Origin: JBBQED01 sp038320345
GTDB taxonomy: Bacteria > Bacteroidota > Bacteroidia > AKYH767-A > OLB10
Length of the DNA: 64,000 nt
Direction: 5' to 3'
Assembly (NCBI GenBank): GCA_038320345.1
Contig: JBBQED010000001.1
Location: 186,001 to 250,000 of the forward strand
Of this stretch, positions 47,101-55,257 are shown in pieces. How positions within the stretch are numbered: position 1 is the first letter of the stretch; every line of letters begins with the position of its first letter. The notes beneath the pieces were generated by a model that worked only from the letters and a program-made list of their open reading frames with translations, was not told where the DNA came from and searched no databases. A program made the translations under genes and the position numbers.

Positions 47101-47376
47101 TTGTCCGTCAAATACGGGGAGATAGGTTACTCCGCGATTGGTAGTTTTCCAAACACCACCTGCAGCACTTGCTACATAGTATTCACTGCTATTCTGTGGA
47201 TTCACAGCAAAATCAGAGATCCTACCGGAGGTCACTGCCGGACCAATGCTACGGAATTTAAGGCTGTTAAACATGTCGGTATTGAACAAACTTGCACTGT
47301 CGGGATCTGTCTTTTTCTGACAGAATGCATGATATGCGCTCAATAATACCACAAGCATTAGGATGCTTTTTTTCAT
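44104..47376 (-). CDS. Secreted sortilin/VPS10-like BNR-repeat protein
   Basis: The protein has 1090 residues and a signal peptide (about 1-19, ending HAFCQ). Residues 30-760 form a beta-propeller of BNR/Asp-box repeats, with many S/T-x-D-x-G-x-x-W motifs such as SEDGGKSWKNMG, TTDGGSTWTCV, SNDKGASWEKRG and TDAGKTWTAIQ. It begins with the characteristic FRSIGPAVTSGRISDFAVNP. The C-terminal 300 residues hold a beta-sandwich-like region (GLQRITWDFRYP) and a helical part. The family is labelled sortilin-like or glycosyl-hydrolase-like. The propeller resembles sialidase folds, but no catalytic residues are known for it. It has no T9SS domain and is probably periplasmic or outer-membrane associated. 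Confidence 0.9.
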   Translation of the reverse strand: MKKSILMLVVLLSAYHAFCQKKTDPDSASLFNTDMFNSLKFRSIGPAVTSGRISDFAVNPQNSSEYYVASAAGGVWKTTNRGVTYLPVFDGQGSYSIGCISLDPTNSNIVWVGSGENNNQRSVSYGDGVYKSEDGGKSWKNMGLKSSEHIAKVLVDPSDPNTVYVAAYGPVWSEGGERGVYKTTDGGSTWTCVKSVSAYTGCNDLVMDPRNPKILYAAFHQRMRKVFTYIGGGPESAIYKSVDGGSTWKKLEGGLPSGDIGRMGLAISSVNPDVLYSVVEAKDDKGGIYRSNDKGASWEKRGPYFSAGNYYQEIVCDPKDVNKIFITDTYFKLSTDGGKTVVNLGEINKHVDNHAIWIDPSDVNHLLVGCDGGVYETYDFAKSWDFKANLPVTQFYKVTTDNAYPFYNVHGGTQDNFSLGGPSRSVSMNGIANSDWYVTSTGDGFETQVDQSNPDLIYAQSQYGGLNRFDHKSGEFLPIKPIEGEGEEALRWNWDAPLLISQHSNTRLYFGANKLFKTDDRGNSWTAISPDLTRQIDRNKLEIMGRVWSVDAIAKNGSTDIYGQLTTIAESKFDPDMIWVGTDDGLIQLTTDGGKSWTKMDNLPGVPAQSYVHQIISSQHDKNTAYVCFNHHRYGDFKPYLLKTTDAGKTWTAIQSNLPVRGSVYAIAEDHVDSQLLFVGTEFGLYFSNNGGQKWIQLKSGLPTVAVRDIEIQRRENDLVLATFGRGFYVLDDYSVLRTFKKADLDKQAILFPIKESLIYVQSSPLGLRNTGHMGSSYYAAKNPAPGAVFTYFLKEDVKKIKDKRKENEKAGVDKKVTIYYPSIDSLRLEDNQPDPYLLFTIKDQTGNVVRNLKAPAKKGLQRITWDFRYPSPAPVNNRPVPEEDQLFSEEELGYRVLPGTYSVTLSKYDDGIITELTSPVNFVCKQLENSTLPTNLASNDAFYQKASDLLKAVSAANDLASTMNQRLKNINLAIQDMQAPGKAMLEKARAISKQLLSINIRLTGDVAKSKREFESNTSINDRINGIQGSVWNVTSIIPKIYTDSYDIAAKQFTSVLTELKSTDAAIISLEKELEINNAPYTPGRWPDWK

Positions 47377-47667
47377 AAACGGGAAGGATAATTGGAACTA
47401 TTATTAATCAATTTTAGAGGCCAGTAATGCTTACGAACCTAGTCGTAATATCTTTAAATTCAAATTTAAAATACGATAATTAGACAAAACCACACTTTTG
47501 ATGGGATCAACTGCCAAAAGCTAGGTACTACTGAAGATGGATTCTATTCGATTATCTCAAGTCGGATACCCTTTTTCTTTTCTTTGAGTCGTGATTCTGC
47601 CCAATGTTATGGAATTGTTTATTTTGCGTTAACTTTACCCTAACAACTCCCAAAACAGATCTGAACA

Positions 47668-50205
47668 ATGAATTCTTTAAAAACTACTATATTCCTCTTC
47701 ATTTTACTCTCGTTTTCCTCTACTCAGAAGCTGTATTCTCAAGTGGTAATCAACGAGTATTCCTGTAGTAACCTCACACAATTTGCCGACAATTACGGAG
47801 ACTATGGTGACTGGTTTGAATTATACAATACTTCAGCTTCAAATATGAGCATTGGAGGATATTACCTCAGCGACGACTCTCTCAATAATCTCAAGTGGAT
47901 GATTCCTCCTACGGTAAACATACCTGCAAACGGCTTCCTTCGCTTCTGGGCTTCAGGCAGAAATATCGCAGTGGGTACCTCTTATCATACCAATTTTAAA
48001 CTAACGCAAACCAAAAATTCAGCAGAAGTGCTTGTGTTGACCGATCCAGGTGGAACTATCGTGGATTATAAAAAAATCAACCATAAAACTCAACTGGGCC
48101 ACTCCTACGGAAGAACGCTCAATGGAGCAGCTTTCTGGAGTTATTTTACAACGCCAACACCCAATTCTAGCAATAACACCTCCAACCCTTATGATGATTA
48201 TGCGGATCGCCCCGACTACAGTGCAGTAGCTGGATTTTATCCTGCCGCAACTACTGTAGCTATTACAACTACTGAACTAAATGCCGATATTCATTATACA
48301 CTAGACGGAACTATACCGACCGTATCCTCTCCTATTTACACCACCCCACTTACGATTTCTTCAACTAGTGTTTTGAAAGCCATCACCATGAGTGCTGACC
48401 CGTTAATTCTACCTAGCTTCATGGAATATGCAACGTTTTTCATCAATGTGTCTCATACTATGCCGGTTGTTTCCATTGCTGGAACTCAATTGAACACTCT
48501 TGCAAATGGATCTGGTTCTCTTGAACCAAAAGGCTCTTTCGAATTGTTTGATGTTAATCAACAACGTGTAGCGCATACTTACGGTGAATTTAATCGTCAC
48601 GGACAAGATTCTTGGGTAAATAGTCAGCGGAGTCTGGATTTTATTTCAAGAGATGAAATGGGATATAATCACAGTGTAGAAGATAAAATTTTTTCTTCCT
48701 CAACTCGTGAAAACTTCCAGCGACTCGTTTTAAGAGCTGCCGGTGATGATAATTATCCTGCCGATCATCATTCAGCTAATGCCGGTAGTGCTCATATCCG
48801 TGATGCCTATGTGCATAATCTTGCCATCGAGGGCGGAATGGATCTGGATGTTAGAAGAGCAGAGAAATGTGTGGTATACCTCAATGGAAATTATTGGGGC
48901 GTTTATGATATCCGAGAAAATCCAGATGATCATGACTTCACTAATTATTATTATGGTCAGGACAAATTTAATATTCAATACATTGAAACATGGGGTAATA
49001 CTTGGGCACAATATGGAGGACAGGCTTCCATCAACGACTGGAACACGCTGTATAATTTCGCCATGAATAATAATTTAAACTTTCCGTCAAATTATCAGTA
49101 TGTCACAGATCGCCTCGATGTAAATAGTCTAGCCGATTATGTTATTGCCAATGCATTCTCTGTTTGCTCAGATTGGTTAAATTATAATACAGGATGGTGG
49201 AGAGGACTTGATAGTACCGGCACTCACTTAAAATGGGGGTATATCCTTTGGGATAATGATGCAACTTTTGGACATTATATCAATTATACTGGGATTCCAG
49301 ATACAACAGCAATGGCAGAGCCTTGCGATCCAGAAGGATTAACAGGTGGGTCCGATCCAGAAGGACATATAGCCTTGCTGAATAAGCTGCGTACAAATCC
49401 TACGTTTAACCAATATTATATCGGACGACAAATTGATTTGTGGAATACAGTTTTTAGTTGTGATAATATGCTAACAAAGTTGGATAGTATAATCGCGGTT
49501 CTGGATCCGGAAATGACAATGCATGCTTTAAGATGGAATGGAACTTATTCAGAATGGTATGCAAATGCTCAGTACTTAAGAACATTTATTCAGACAAGAT
49601 GTACAAATCTAAGCGGTGGTTTTATTAGTTGTTACAACCTTACAGGACCTTACCAACTAACATTGAATACAGATCCTATAGGTGCAGGAACGGTTCAGTT
49701 AAATTCGTTAACACTTAATCAATTCCCCTGGACGGGAACTTATTTTGGTGGAATGACTACTAAATTAAAAGTGAATCCAAATGCGAATTATTCGTTCACA
49801 AACTGGTCATCAACTTCACAGGTATTTACTCCTGGAAATACAGCGCTCAACGTTGACTTTACACTCGGTGCAAATGATTCAATAATTGCTCATTTCCTCA
49901 CTACTACTTCTGTTGTAGAAGTTGATGGGAAGACTCCTAACTTAAATGTTTACCCAACGCTGTTCAGTGATGAAGCAACTATTGATTTTAACCTTCCGGA
50001 AGCTGCTACAGTATCCATCAATTTGTATTCGTTAACAGGCGCACAGGTAATACAACTGCAAGCTCCTGAAACTAAGCTTCAAGCAGGTAAGTACGGAATG
50101 AAAATAAATTTAGCCGGTACTACTATTCCTGCAGGAATCTATCTACTGAACTTTAGGGCCGGTAGCTTTAGCAGAAGTATAAAGCTCATTTATACTGCTC
50201 AATAA
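47668..50205 (+). CDS. Secreted CotH-type kinase with lamin-tail, HEX-C and T9SS domains
   Basis: The protein has 845 residues and a signal peptide (about 1-24). A lamin-tail domain follows (VVINEYSCSNLTQFADNYGD, then DWFELYN). A chitobiase-C-like module lies at about 185-260 (DIHYTLDGTIPTVSSPIYTT). The CotH domain (about 265-660) shows GNYWGVYDIRENPDDHD near residue 405 and the metal/ATP-binding motif LWDNDATFGHY near 526. A repeat module and a T9SS type A domain (VYPTLFSDEATI, LTGAQVIQL, AGIYLLNF) close the protein. CotH proteins phosphorylate other proteins in spore coats, and secreted bacterial members are predicted kinases. It opens the cluster with the VTC and DUF4956 genes. A TAACTTTA at 47630-47637 is a possible -7 box. 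Confidence 0.9.
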   Translation: MNSLKTTIFLFILLSFSSTQKLYSQVVINEYSCSNLTQFADNYGDYGDWFELYNTSASNMSIGGYYLSDDSLNNLKWMIPPTVNIPANGFLRFWASGRNIAVGTSYHTNFKLTQTKNSAEVLVLTDPGGTIVDYKKINHKTQLGHSYGRTLNGAAFWSYFTTPTPNSSNNTSNPYDDYADRPDYSAVAGFYPAATTVAITTTELNADIHYTLDGTIPTVSSPIYTTPLTISSTSVLKAITMSADPLILPSFMEYATFFINVSHTMPVVSIAGTQLNTLANGSGSLEPKGSFELFDVNQQRVAHTYGEFNRHGQDSWVNSQRSLDFISRDEMGYNHSVEDKIFSSSTRENFQRLVLRAAGDDNYPADHHSANAGSAHIRDAYVHNLAIEGGMDLDVRRAEKCVVYLNGNYWGVYDIRENPDDHDFTNYYYGQDKFNIQYIETWGNTWAQYGGQASINDWNTLYNFAMNNNLNFPSNYQYVTDRLDVNSLADYVIANAFSVCSDWLNYNTGWWRGLDSTGTHLKWGYILWDNDATFGHYINYTGIPDTTAMAEPCDPEGLTGGSDPEGHIALLNKLRTNPTFNQYYIGRQIDLWNTVFSCDNMLTKLDSIIAVLDPEMTMHALRWNGTYSEWYANAQYLRTFIQTRCTNLSGGFISCYNLTGPYQLTLNTDPIGAGTVQLNSLTLNQFPWTGTYFGGMTTKLKVNPNANYSFTNWSSTSQVFTPGNTALNVDFTLGANDSIIAHFLTTTSVVEVDGKTPNLNVYPTLFSDEATIDFNLPEAATVSINLYSLTGAQVIQLQAPETKLQAGKYGMKINLAGTTIPAGIYLLNFRAGSFSRSIKLIYTAQ

Positions 50206-50308
50206 ACATCTTATTTTTAGTAAACTATTCTGCCGTGGAAACGTATAAACTCGTTAACGCAAGTACCGGCAGGGTTCAGTATGTAATTAACTTGTCGCTA
50301 TCGTATCC

Positions 50309-50698
50309 ATGAATAAATTAACCATTATACTTCTTGCAGCAATCGTTGTGATGAGTTCTTGTAAAAAAGGGCCGGGTCAAGGAGGCACTGCCACTATTAA
50401 AGGGAATGTTCATACTACCGACTACAATTCCACCCTACTGATCATTCAAGGAGAATATCCCTCAGCCGATCAAGATGTGTATATCATTTATGGAAATGAT
50501 ATTACTTACGGAGATCGTGCTAAATCAGGACCGGACGGAAACTATGAATTTAAATACTTAAGAGAGGGTGATTACAAGATCTATGTGTACTCCGATGATA
50601 CTACATTGTCCGGTAAAATTGCAGTATATACCAATGTAGAAATCACGAAGAAAAAGCAAACTGTATTTGCAGATACTCTCCAAATTAAAAAGAATTAA
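50309..50698 (+). CDS. Small lipoprotein with a carboxypeptidase-regulatory-like beta domain
   Basis: The protein has 129 residues. A lipoprotein signal ends in MSSC, with Cys17 or Cys18 probably lipidated. The mature part has a beta-sandwich pattern (TIKGNVHTTDY, then GPDGNYEFKYLREGDYKIYV) typical of carboxypeptidase-regulatory-like or CNA-B-like domains. These are structural modules on exported proteins. It follows the CotH gene by 103 bases, and its stop overlaps the next start (TAATG), so it is probably part of the same operon. Confidence 0.8.
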   Translation: MNKLTIILLAAIVVMSSCKKGPGQGGTATIKGNVHTTDYNSTLLIIQGEYPSADQDVYIIYGNDITYGDRAKSGPDGNYEFKYLREGDYKIYVYSDDTTLSGKIAVYTNVEITKKKQTVFADTLQIKKN

Positions 50699-51300
50699 TG
50701 ACTTTCAAAATGCAACTCTGCTTAACAAAATGGAAGTGTTTCTTCCTTTTCCTTTTACTCCTTAATTCAATTTCCAACGCACAGAGTAAAAAAGAAATTA
50801 AAAAGTATAAGATCTCCTCCACAACAGAAACCCTAACAGAATGGGTCGCAGGAAAAGAAGTTAGTAGGACAGAGCTCTCTGAAATTTACGATAATAATGG
50901 AAATGTAATTGAAAGTACAGAATATAATAAGGATGGCTCTTTTAAGAAAAAAGAATCTAGAAAATACAATAAATCAGGTGAGATTACTGAAGAGGTTAAA
51001 TATTCCGAACGCGGGACAATCATCAGCAAAACCATTTATTCCTATAACGCTAATAATGATAAAGTAACCGAACAAACTTTCGATGTAAACGGTAAACTGG
51101 TAGAATGGATAAAATATGGCTATGATTCCTTGAATCAGAAAATTTTTGAATTACAGCTTGATGAACAAGGAAAAGTGCTTAAAAAGTCGATGTATACCTA
51201 CACTAAAAATGGCTTGCGAAAAGAAAAGAAAACTTACAATGGCAAGGAGGAATTGATTTCCGTAAAAAAATATATGTACAACTCTTCCTCTGAAGATTAA
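50698..51300 (+). CDS. Small exported protein with YD/MORN-like beta repeats
   Basis: The protein has 200 residues and a signal peptide (about 1-29, ending SISNAQ). The rest consists of short beta-hairpin units of about 20 residues with the pattern Y-D-x-x-G-x-x-x-x-x-x-x-Y (YDNNGNVIESTEYNKDGS, KYNKSGEITEEVKYSERGT, SYNANNDKVTEQTFDVNGK, YTKNGLRKEKKTYNGKE). This resembles RHS/YD or MORN-like repeats, although no toxin core or RHS cap is present. It is rich in Lys and Glu and is probably periplasmic or surface-located. It starts at the stop of the lipoprotein gene, with 21 bases to the VTC gene. Confidence 0.75.
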   Translation: MTFKMQLCLTKWKCFFLFLLLLNSISNAQSKKEIKKYKISSTTETLTEWVAGKEVSRTELSEIYDNNGNVIESTEYNKDGSFKKKESRKYNKSGEITEEVKYSERGTIISKTIYSYNANNDKVTEQTFDVNGKLVEWIKYGYDSLNQKIFELQLDEQGKVLKKSMYTYTKNGLRKEKKTYNGKEELISVKKYMYNSSSED

Positions 51301-51321
51301 CCGGAATTTACCCGGATAACC

Positions 51322-52086
51322 ATGGAAAATATCGATCAACACTTACGTAATTTTATTACAGTAAATCTTTTGGATCTCGAAAAGGCGGCTCTTCTCGATA
51401 GGATTGATACGAAGTATGTTTTCAATCATACCCAACTTCCAAGCTTTCTTGAGCAGCTCAAAGACCATTATTTTGTGCTTGAAATCGATGATAAAAGAAT
51501 GTTTCATTATGAATCCCTTTACTTCGACACTGATGATCTAGCTCTTTATAATTTACATTACTGCGGACGTCTGAACAGATATAAGATTCGCTTTCGTAGA
51601 TATGTAGAATCGAATCTGAGTTTTTTTGAAATTAAATTCAAAAACAATAAAGGGAGAACAATTAAAAGTAGAATTAGTCAGTCGCCCGATGATATCATTA
51701 AAGGAGATGCCTTAAGTTTGCTCTCCGAAAAAACTCCCTTTACTCAAAAACACCTGAAAGCAACTATCTGGGTGAATTATATCCGAATTACCTTGGTGAG
51801 TAAAGATTTCAGTGAACGATTGACGCTCGATCTCGACCTTACTTTTAAAAATAGCAGTAAGGAAAAACAGATAGAAAATTTGGTGATCGCTGAGTTAAAA
51901 CAAGGGAAATTAGGGTATTCTTTTTTTGGAAATCTGATGAAAGTAAACCGTATCAAACAAGGCTCATTGAGTAAATACTGTTACGGCATTACCAATCTTT
52001 ACAAAGAAGTACGATCCAATAATTTCAAAGAACAAATTGCTCTCTTAAATAAAATCCTACATGCTCCTACTCCAGAGTCTAAATAG
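51322..52086 (+). CDS. VTC-domain protein, predicted polyphosphate polymerase
   Basis: The protein has 254 residues and is cytoplasmic. It shows the triphosphate-tunnel features of VTC domains: Arg27 and Lys31 in DRIDTKYVF, YESLYFDTDDLALY, the basic strand YKIRFRRYVE, FFEIKFKNNKGRTIKSRI, and a late metal-binding Glu in VIAELKQGKLG. The yeast VTC4 domain makes polyphosphate from ATP, and bacterial VTC proteins are thought to do the same. The gene overlaps the DUF4956 gene by 26 bases, a pairing seen in many bacteria. The basic residues and acidic metal ligands appear intact, so activity is likely. Confidence 0.9.
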   Translation: MENIDQHLRNFITVNLLDLEKAALLDRIDTKYVFNHTQLPSFLEQLKDHYFVLEIDDKRMFHYESLYFDTDDLALYNLHYCGRLNRYKIRFRRYVESNLSFFEIKFKNNKGRTIKSRISQSPDDIIKGDALSLLSEKTPFTQKHLKATIWVNYIRITLVSKDFSERLTLDLDLTFKNSSKEKQIENLVIAELKQGKLGYSFFGNLMKVNRIKQGSLSKYCYGITNLYKEVRSNNFKEQIALLNKILHAPTPESK

Positions 52087-52681
52087 TGAATCAGCAGAAA
52101 CAGCGCTCACGCTGTTCGATAAATTATCTCCTAAATTCTTTATCCGACTTACCGTTGATATGGTGGCGGTTTTTATACTTATTCGCTTTGTTTATTTCCC
52201 GATCTATAGAAGCCGTGAAAATATCTTTACCTTTTATATTTTTAACCTGATCATCTTCATGATTACTTTTCTGCTCAATAAAGTAGAAATGAGTATGGGG
52301 GCTGCCTTCGGTTTATTTGCCGTGTTCTCTATGCTGAGGTATCGGACAGAAGATATTTCCATTAAAGACATGACCTATCTCTTCCTCGTTATAGCGATGG
52401 GACTTATCAATGCCGTTAGTAAAGGGAGTTGGGATGAGCTGACGCTTCTCTGTGGTATTATTGTTCTCGTTACGTATTTACTGGAGAGTAAAGTGCTGAT
52501 GAAAAAAGAAGTAGTGAAAATCGTTATGTATGAAAATATAGAATTCATAAAGCCAGAAAACAAAGCTTTACTCATCGCTGATCTGGAAAATAGAATGGGA
52601 GTAAAAATTAATCAAGTCACCATCGGAAAAGTAGATTTCCTCAGAGATGCCGCTCAGTTGCATGTCTTTTATTATGAATAA
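52061..52681 (+). CDS. DUF4956 membrane protein
   Basis: The protein has 206 residues and four or five hydrophobic segments (about 30-140), with a soluble C-terminal part of about 65 residues. Characteristic stretches are YFPIYRSRENIFTFYIFNL and AAFGLFAVFSMLRYRTEDIS, the latter typical of DUF4956. The family commonly occurs next to VTC-domain genes and is thought to be its membrane partner, perhaps passing polyphosphate across the membrane or anchoring the enzyme. The start overlaps the VTC gene, and the stop overlaps the next gene by eight bases. Confidence 0.9.
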   Translation: MLLLQSLNSESAETALTLFDKLSPKFFIRLTVDMVAVFILIRFVYFPIYRSRENIFTFYIFNLIIFMITFLLNKVEMSMGAAFGLFAVFSMLRYRTEDISIKDMTYLFLVIAMGLINAVSKGSWDELTLLCGIIVLVTYLLESKVLMKKEVVKIVMYENIEFIKPENKALLIADLENRMGVKINQVTIGKVDFLRDAAQLHVFYYE

Positions 52682-53336
52682 AAAAGTTTTTCTCTTCCTG
52701 CTTGTTTTGCCTTCTTTTGCCAAGGCACAGGTAAATGATGCAGGATTGTGGACCAGCATTAATCTAGATAAAAAAATCAACAAACAATTTACCATTAACT
52801 TCACGGAAGAGCTCCGCTTTAACGAAAATATTTCTGAGCTTGGTAATTACTTTTCTGAATTTTCACTCGAATACAAATTTAATAAAATGATTTCCGCCTC
52901 TGTTGGCTACCGTTTTATTCAAAAAAGAAACTTGGATGGATACTATAGTAAACGACATCGTTTCATCTCTGAAATAGCTTTTAAAAAGAAGTTAAGAAAC
53001 CTTGCCGTTAACTTAAAGCTGAAATATCAAAGCCAGTATAGTAACTATTATTCCAGTGAAACAGGCAAAATTCCCGACCAATATCTTCGTACAAAATTAC
53101 AGCTGAAATACGACCTCAATAAACGCTATACTCCTTCTATTTCGGGAGAATCCTTTTATTTTTTAAATAGTAAAGAAGGTGTGCTTTTTAATAATTACCG
53201 CCTAACAATAGGATTCAATTACGAATTTTCTAAAAAATCATCGTTGGATCTAGCGTATCTGATCAATAAAGAAATTCAAGTTAATGACCCATGGACTTCT
53301 TACATCACTTCGATTGGATGGAATTATAGTTTTTGA
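52674..53336 (+). CDS. DUF2490 outer-membrane beta-barrel-like protein
   Basis: From the ATG at 52674, which overlaps the DUF4956 stop (ATGAATAA), the protein has 220 residues. It has a signal peptide (ending SFAKAQ, about residue 18). The rest alternates polar and hydrophobic residues in many strands and ends in a C-terminal Phe (WNYSF), as outer-membrane barrels do. The WTSINLDKKINKQFTINFTEE and GYRFIQKRNLDGYYSKRHRF stretches match DUF2490. The role is unknown. Its translational coupling to the VTC/DUF4956 pair suggests that it is the envelope end of the same pathway. Confidence 0.85.
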   Translation: MNKKVFLFLLVLPSFAKAQVNDAGLWTSINLDKKINKQFTINFTEELRFNENISELGNYFSEFSLEYKFNKMISASVGYRFIQKRNLDGYYSKRHRFISEIAFKKKLRNLAVNLKLKYQSQYSNYYSSETGKIPDQYLRTKLQLKYDLNKRYTPSISGESFYFLNSKEGVLFNNYRLTIGFNYEFSKKSSLDLAYLINKEIQVNDPWTSYITSIGWNYSF

Positions 53337-53339
53337 TGT

Positions 53340-54014
53340 TCAGGATTTTATTAACCCCGCCTGCGTTCGGCTCATTTTTATACCTTTTATTCCAGGAATC
53401 AATCCCAATTGTAAAACATAGCTCCCAATAGGATTTCCTTTTTTCAAACAGGATATTCTGGCTCTATACAAACCAGCCGGAAATGTTTTTCCAGAAATTC
53501 TTAATACAGGATTGGTAAATTTTCCTGTAGGCTGCGCAATCGTTTCATGGGAATCTTCGCTAAAGCCAAGTTTAATCCATCGTTCAACTTTAACTCCTGC
53601 ATTGAAAGTGCCTTCCTCATAGGGAACATCTGCGCGATCAAGGCCAATCCAAGGATCAAAAAAAGTATCTCTACGTGAAGTATTCTGTAGAAAGGCATCG
53701 GTCTCTACATCTCCTGCATCGGCAAAAACATAATTAGGCACCGGAGAAATCAACCTCATTCCAATCTCCTCCACATCAATGGGAACAATAAAATAAATAA
53801 AAAAATACTGATGACTATCAAATACTTCATCGGCCTTCTCAGTAGTACTGATATAATCATAAAATCCTGTTGTTCGAGGATAAGGTATTCGCTGGACTTT
53901 ACCTTCATTCACAATTTTTCCACTCTCGGAAGTAAAAAGCTCCAATCGTTGAGCCATCCCCGAACTTGAAATTAATACTGCTAGTACCGGTAAAATAATT
54001 TGTCTGATGTTCAT
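53340..54014 (-). CDS. Exported protein resembling leptospiral LipL32
   Basis: The protein has 224 residues with a signal peptide (about 1-21, ending GMAQ) and no lipobox Cys. Several segments match what I remember of LipL32, the major outer-membrane lipoprotein of Leptospira. They are EEIGMRLISP (83-91), GDVETDAF (101-108), FFDPWIGLDR (118-127), and a C-terminal GLYRARISCLKKGNPIGSYV followed by LGLIPGI. They occur in the same order and with similar spacing. LipL32 has a jelly-roll fold with a calcium-binding loop. The long acidic calcium loop of LipL32 appears shortened or absent here. This is recognition by eye and memory, so it needs a profile search. The gene converges on the DUF2490 gene, with three bases between the stops. 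Confidence 0.6.
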   Translation of the reverse strand: MNIRQIILPVLAVLISSSGMAQRLELFTSESGKIVNEGKVQRIPYPRTTGFYDYISTTEKADEVFDSHQYFFIYFIVPIDVEEIGMRLISPVPNYVFADAGDVETDAFLQNTSRRDTFFDPWIGLDRADVPYEEGTFNAGVKVERWIKLGFSEDSHETIAQPTGKFTNPVLRISGKTFPAGLYRARISCLKKGNPIGSYVLQLGLIPGIKGIKMSRTQAGLIKS

Positions 54015-54321
54015 GTGATTAATTTAAAAGATTAAATCAAATTACTCTTCTCCTATTATACCTTATGTCTTTCCTTTAGTTCAAAGATAAGATTACAAAT
54101 CTGTGCCATGCCGAAGATTAAATGAAGAAATTAATTGGGCAGCCTATTTATTCAAGGTAGCGCTAAATTCTGACCTTTCAGCTACTAAAATGGTCGATAT
54201 GCTGTTAAAGAAAATCTCTGGAGCGTTAAAAAATTTCAAGTTCTAATGCTGAACAGATAGTACAGGTGAAATAACATTTAGGATGACCTCTGAAAACTGA
54301 AAAGCAAAGATTGACTACCTA
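54015..54321. other. Intergenic region between minus-strand genes
   Basis: These 307 bases contain no credible gene, RNA gene or strong hairpin. They probably hold the promoter of the LipL32-like gene. Confidence 0.45.
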
Positions 54322-54975
54322 CTAACCGTTCTTTACATTGATCTTCAGCGTATCTTCAAAAAACTTCACATCTCCTGATGTAATATCATGCAATCCTCCT
54401 ACAATTCCAATGCTTCCCTCTTCAATCATTTCCTTTAAAATTGGACTCCTCTCCATTATCGCTTTTACTGTTCTCCTAACATGAATGATGGTAACTTTTT
54501 CAACAAAATCTAAATTCCCCGAATTTCTATCAACGGTAATCGACTTTTCATCATCAACCGCAGGGCGAATTTTCGTTAAGAGTGCCGTCAGGTTCCCCAT
54601 TTCCGTATGGTCACAAGCTCCAATTACGGCTCCACATCTCGTATGTCCAAGTACAACAATAATTTTTGCGCCGGCAACTTTGCAGCCGTATTCCATGCTC
54701 CCTAGAATATCTTCATTAATGATGTTTCCAGCAATCCTTACGGAGAATATATCTCCAAGACCCTGGTCGAATATCAGCTCTGCAGATGTTCGTGAATCAA
54801 TACAACTAAGTATTACAGCAAAGGGGTGCTGTCCCTCGGAAGTTTCATTCGCCTGCTTTAATAAGTTGCGATTGGCCTTCAAATTATTCATGAAACGTAT
54901 ATTTCCTTCTTGGAGAATCTCCAAAGCCTCTGTAGGAGTAATAGAGTCCTGAATTTCTTTATTTAAGGTTTTCAT
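54322..54975 (-). CDS. Beta-class carbonic anhydrase
   Basis: The protein has 217 residues. The zinc ligands are Cys58 (in SCIDSRTSAE), His111 and Cys114 (in LGHTRCG), and the Asp60/Arg62 pair that controls access to zinc is present. GSMEYGCKVAGAKIIVVLGH is the typical core. It interconverts carbon dioxide and bicarbonate in the cytoplasm; no signal peptide is seen. The bicarbonate could feed carboxylases and pH control. It stands alone on the minus strand, with a 282-base upstream gap to the divergent DUF1801 gene. Confidence 0.95.
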   Translation of the reverse strand: MKTLNKEIQDSITPTEALEILQEGNIRFMNNLKANRNLLKQANETSEGQHPFAVILSCIDSRTSAELIFDQGLGDIFSVRIAGNIINEDILGSMEYGCKVAGAKIIVVLGHTRCGAVIGACDHTEMGNLTALLTKIRPAVDDEKSITVDRNSGNLDFVEKVTIIHVRRTVKAIMERSPILKEMIEEGSIGIVGGLHDITSGDVKFFEDTLKINVKNG

Positions 54976-55257
54976 GTTTTCTGAAGTGAAAATGCTGCTG
55001 CTACTGTTAGAGCTTAAAACGATTTAACTGGAAACTCATTCCGGCAAATATAACATTTGTGTTTATCATTTTTAATCTCCTCAAATTCGCCCTTCATCGG
55101 TTAGTCCAATTTTATTAGATTTAACTTGTTATTTTATTATCCAGTACTTACTTTTACTTTGTATATAGGTGTAAATCATAGTATCTCATTAGATGAAGCC
55201 CGTAACTATTCTTTAAATTTTAAGTGCCTTACACCCTACTTATTTCTTTGATTTACG

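Noticed and set aside
54485..54952. A 155-codon frame antisense to the carbonic anhydrase gene
   Set aside because: It lies wholly inside a well-conserved enzyme gene on the other strand and its product has no recognisable features.
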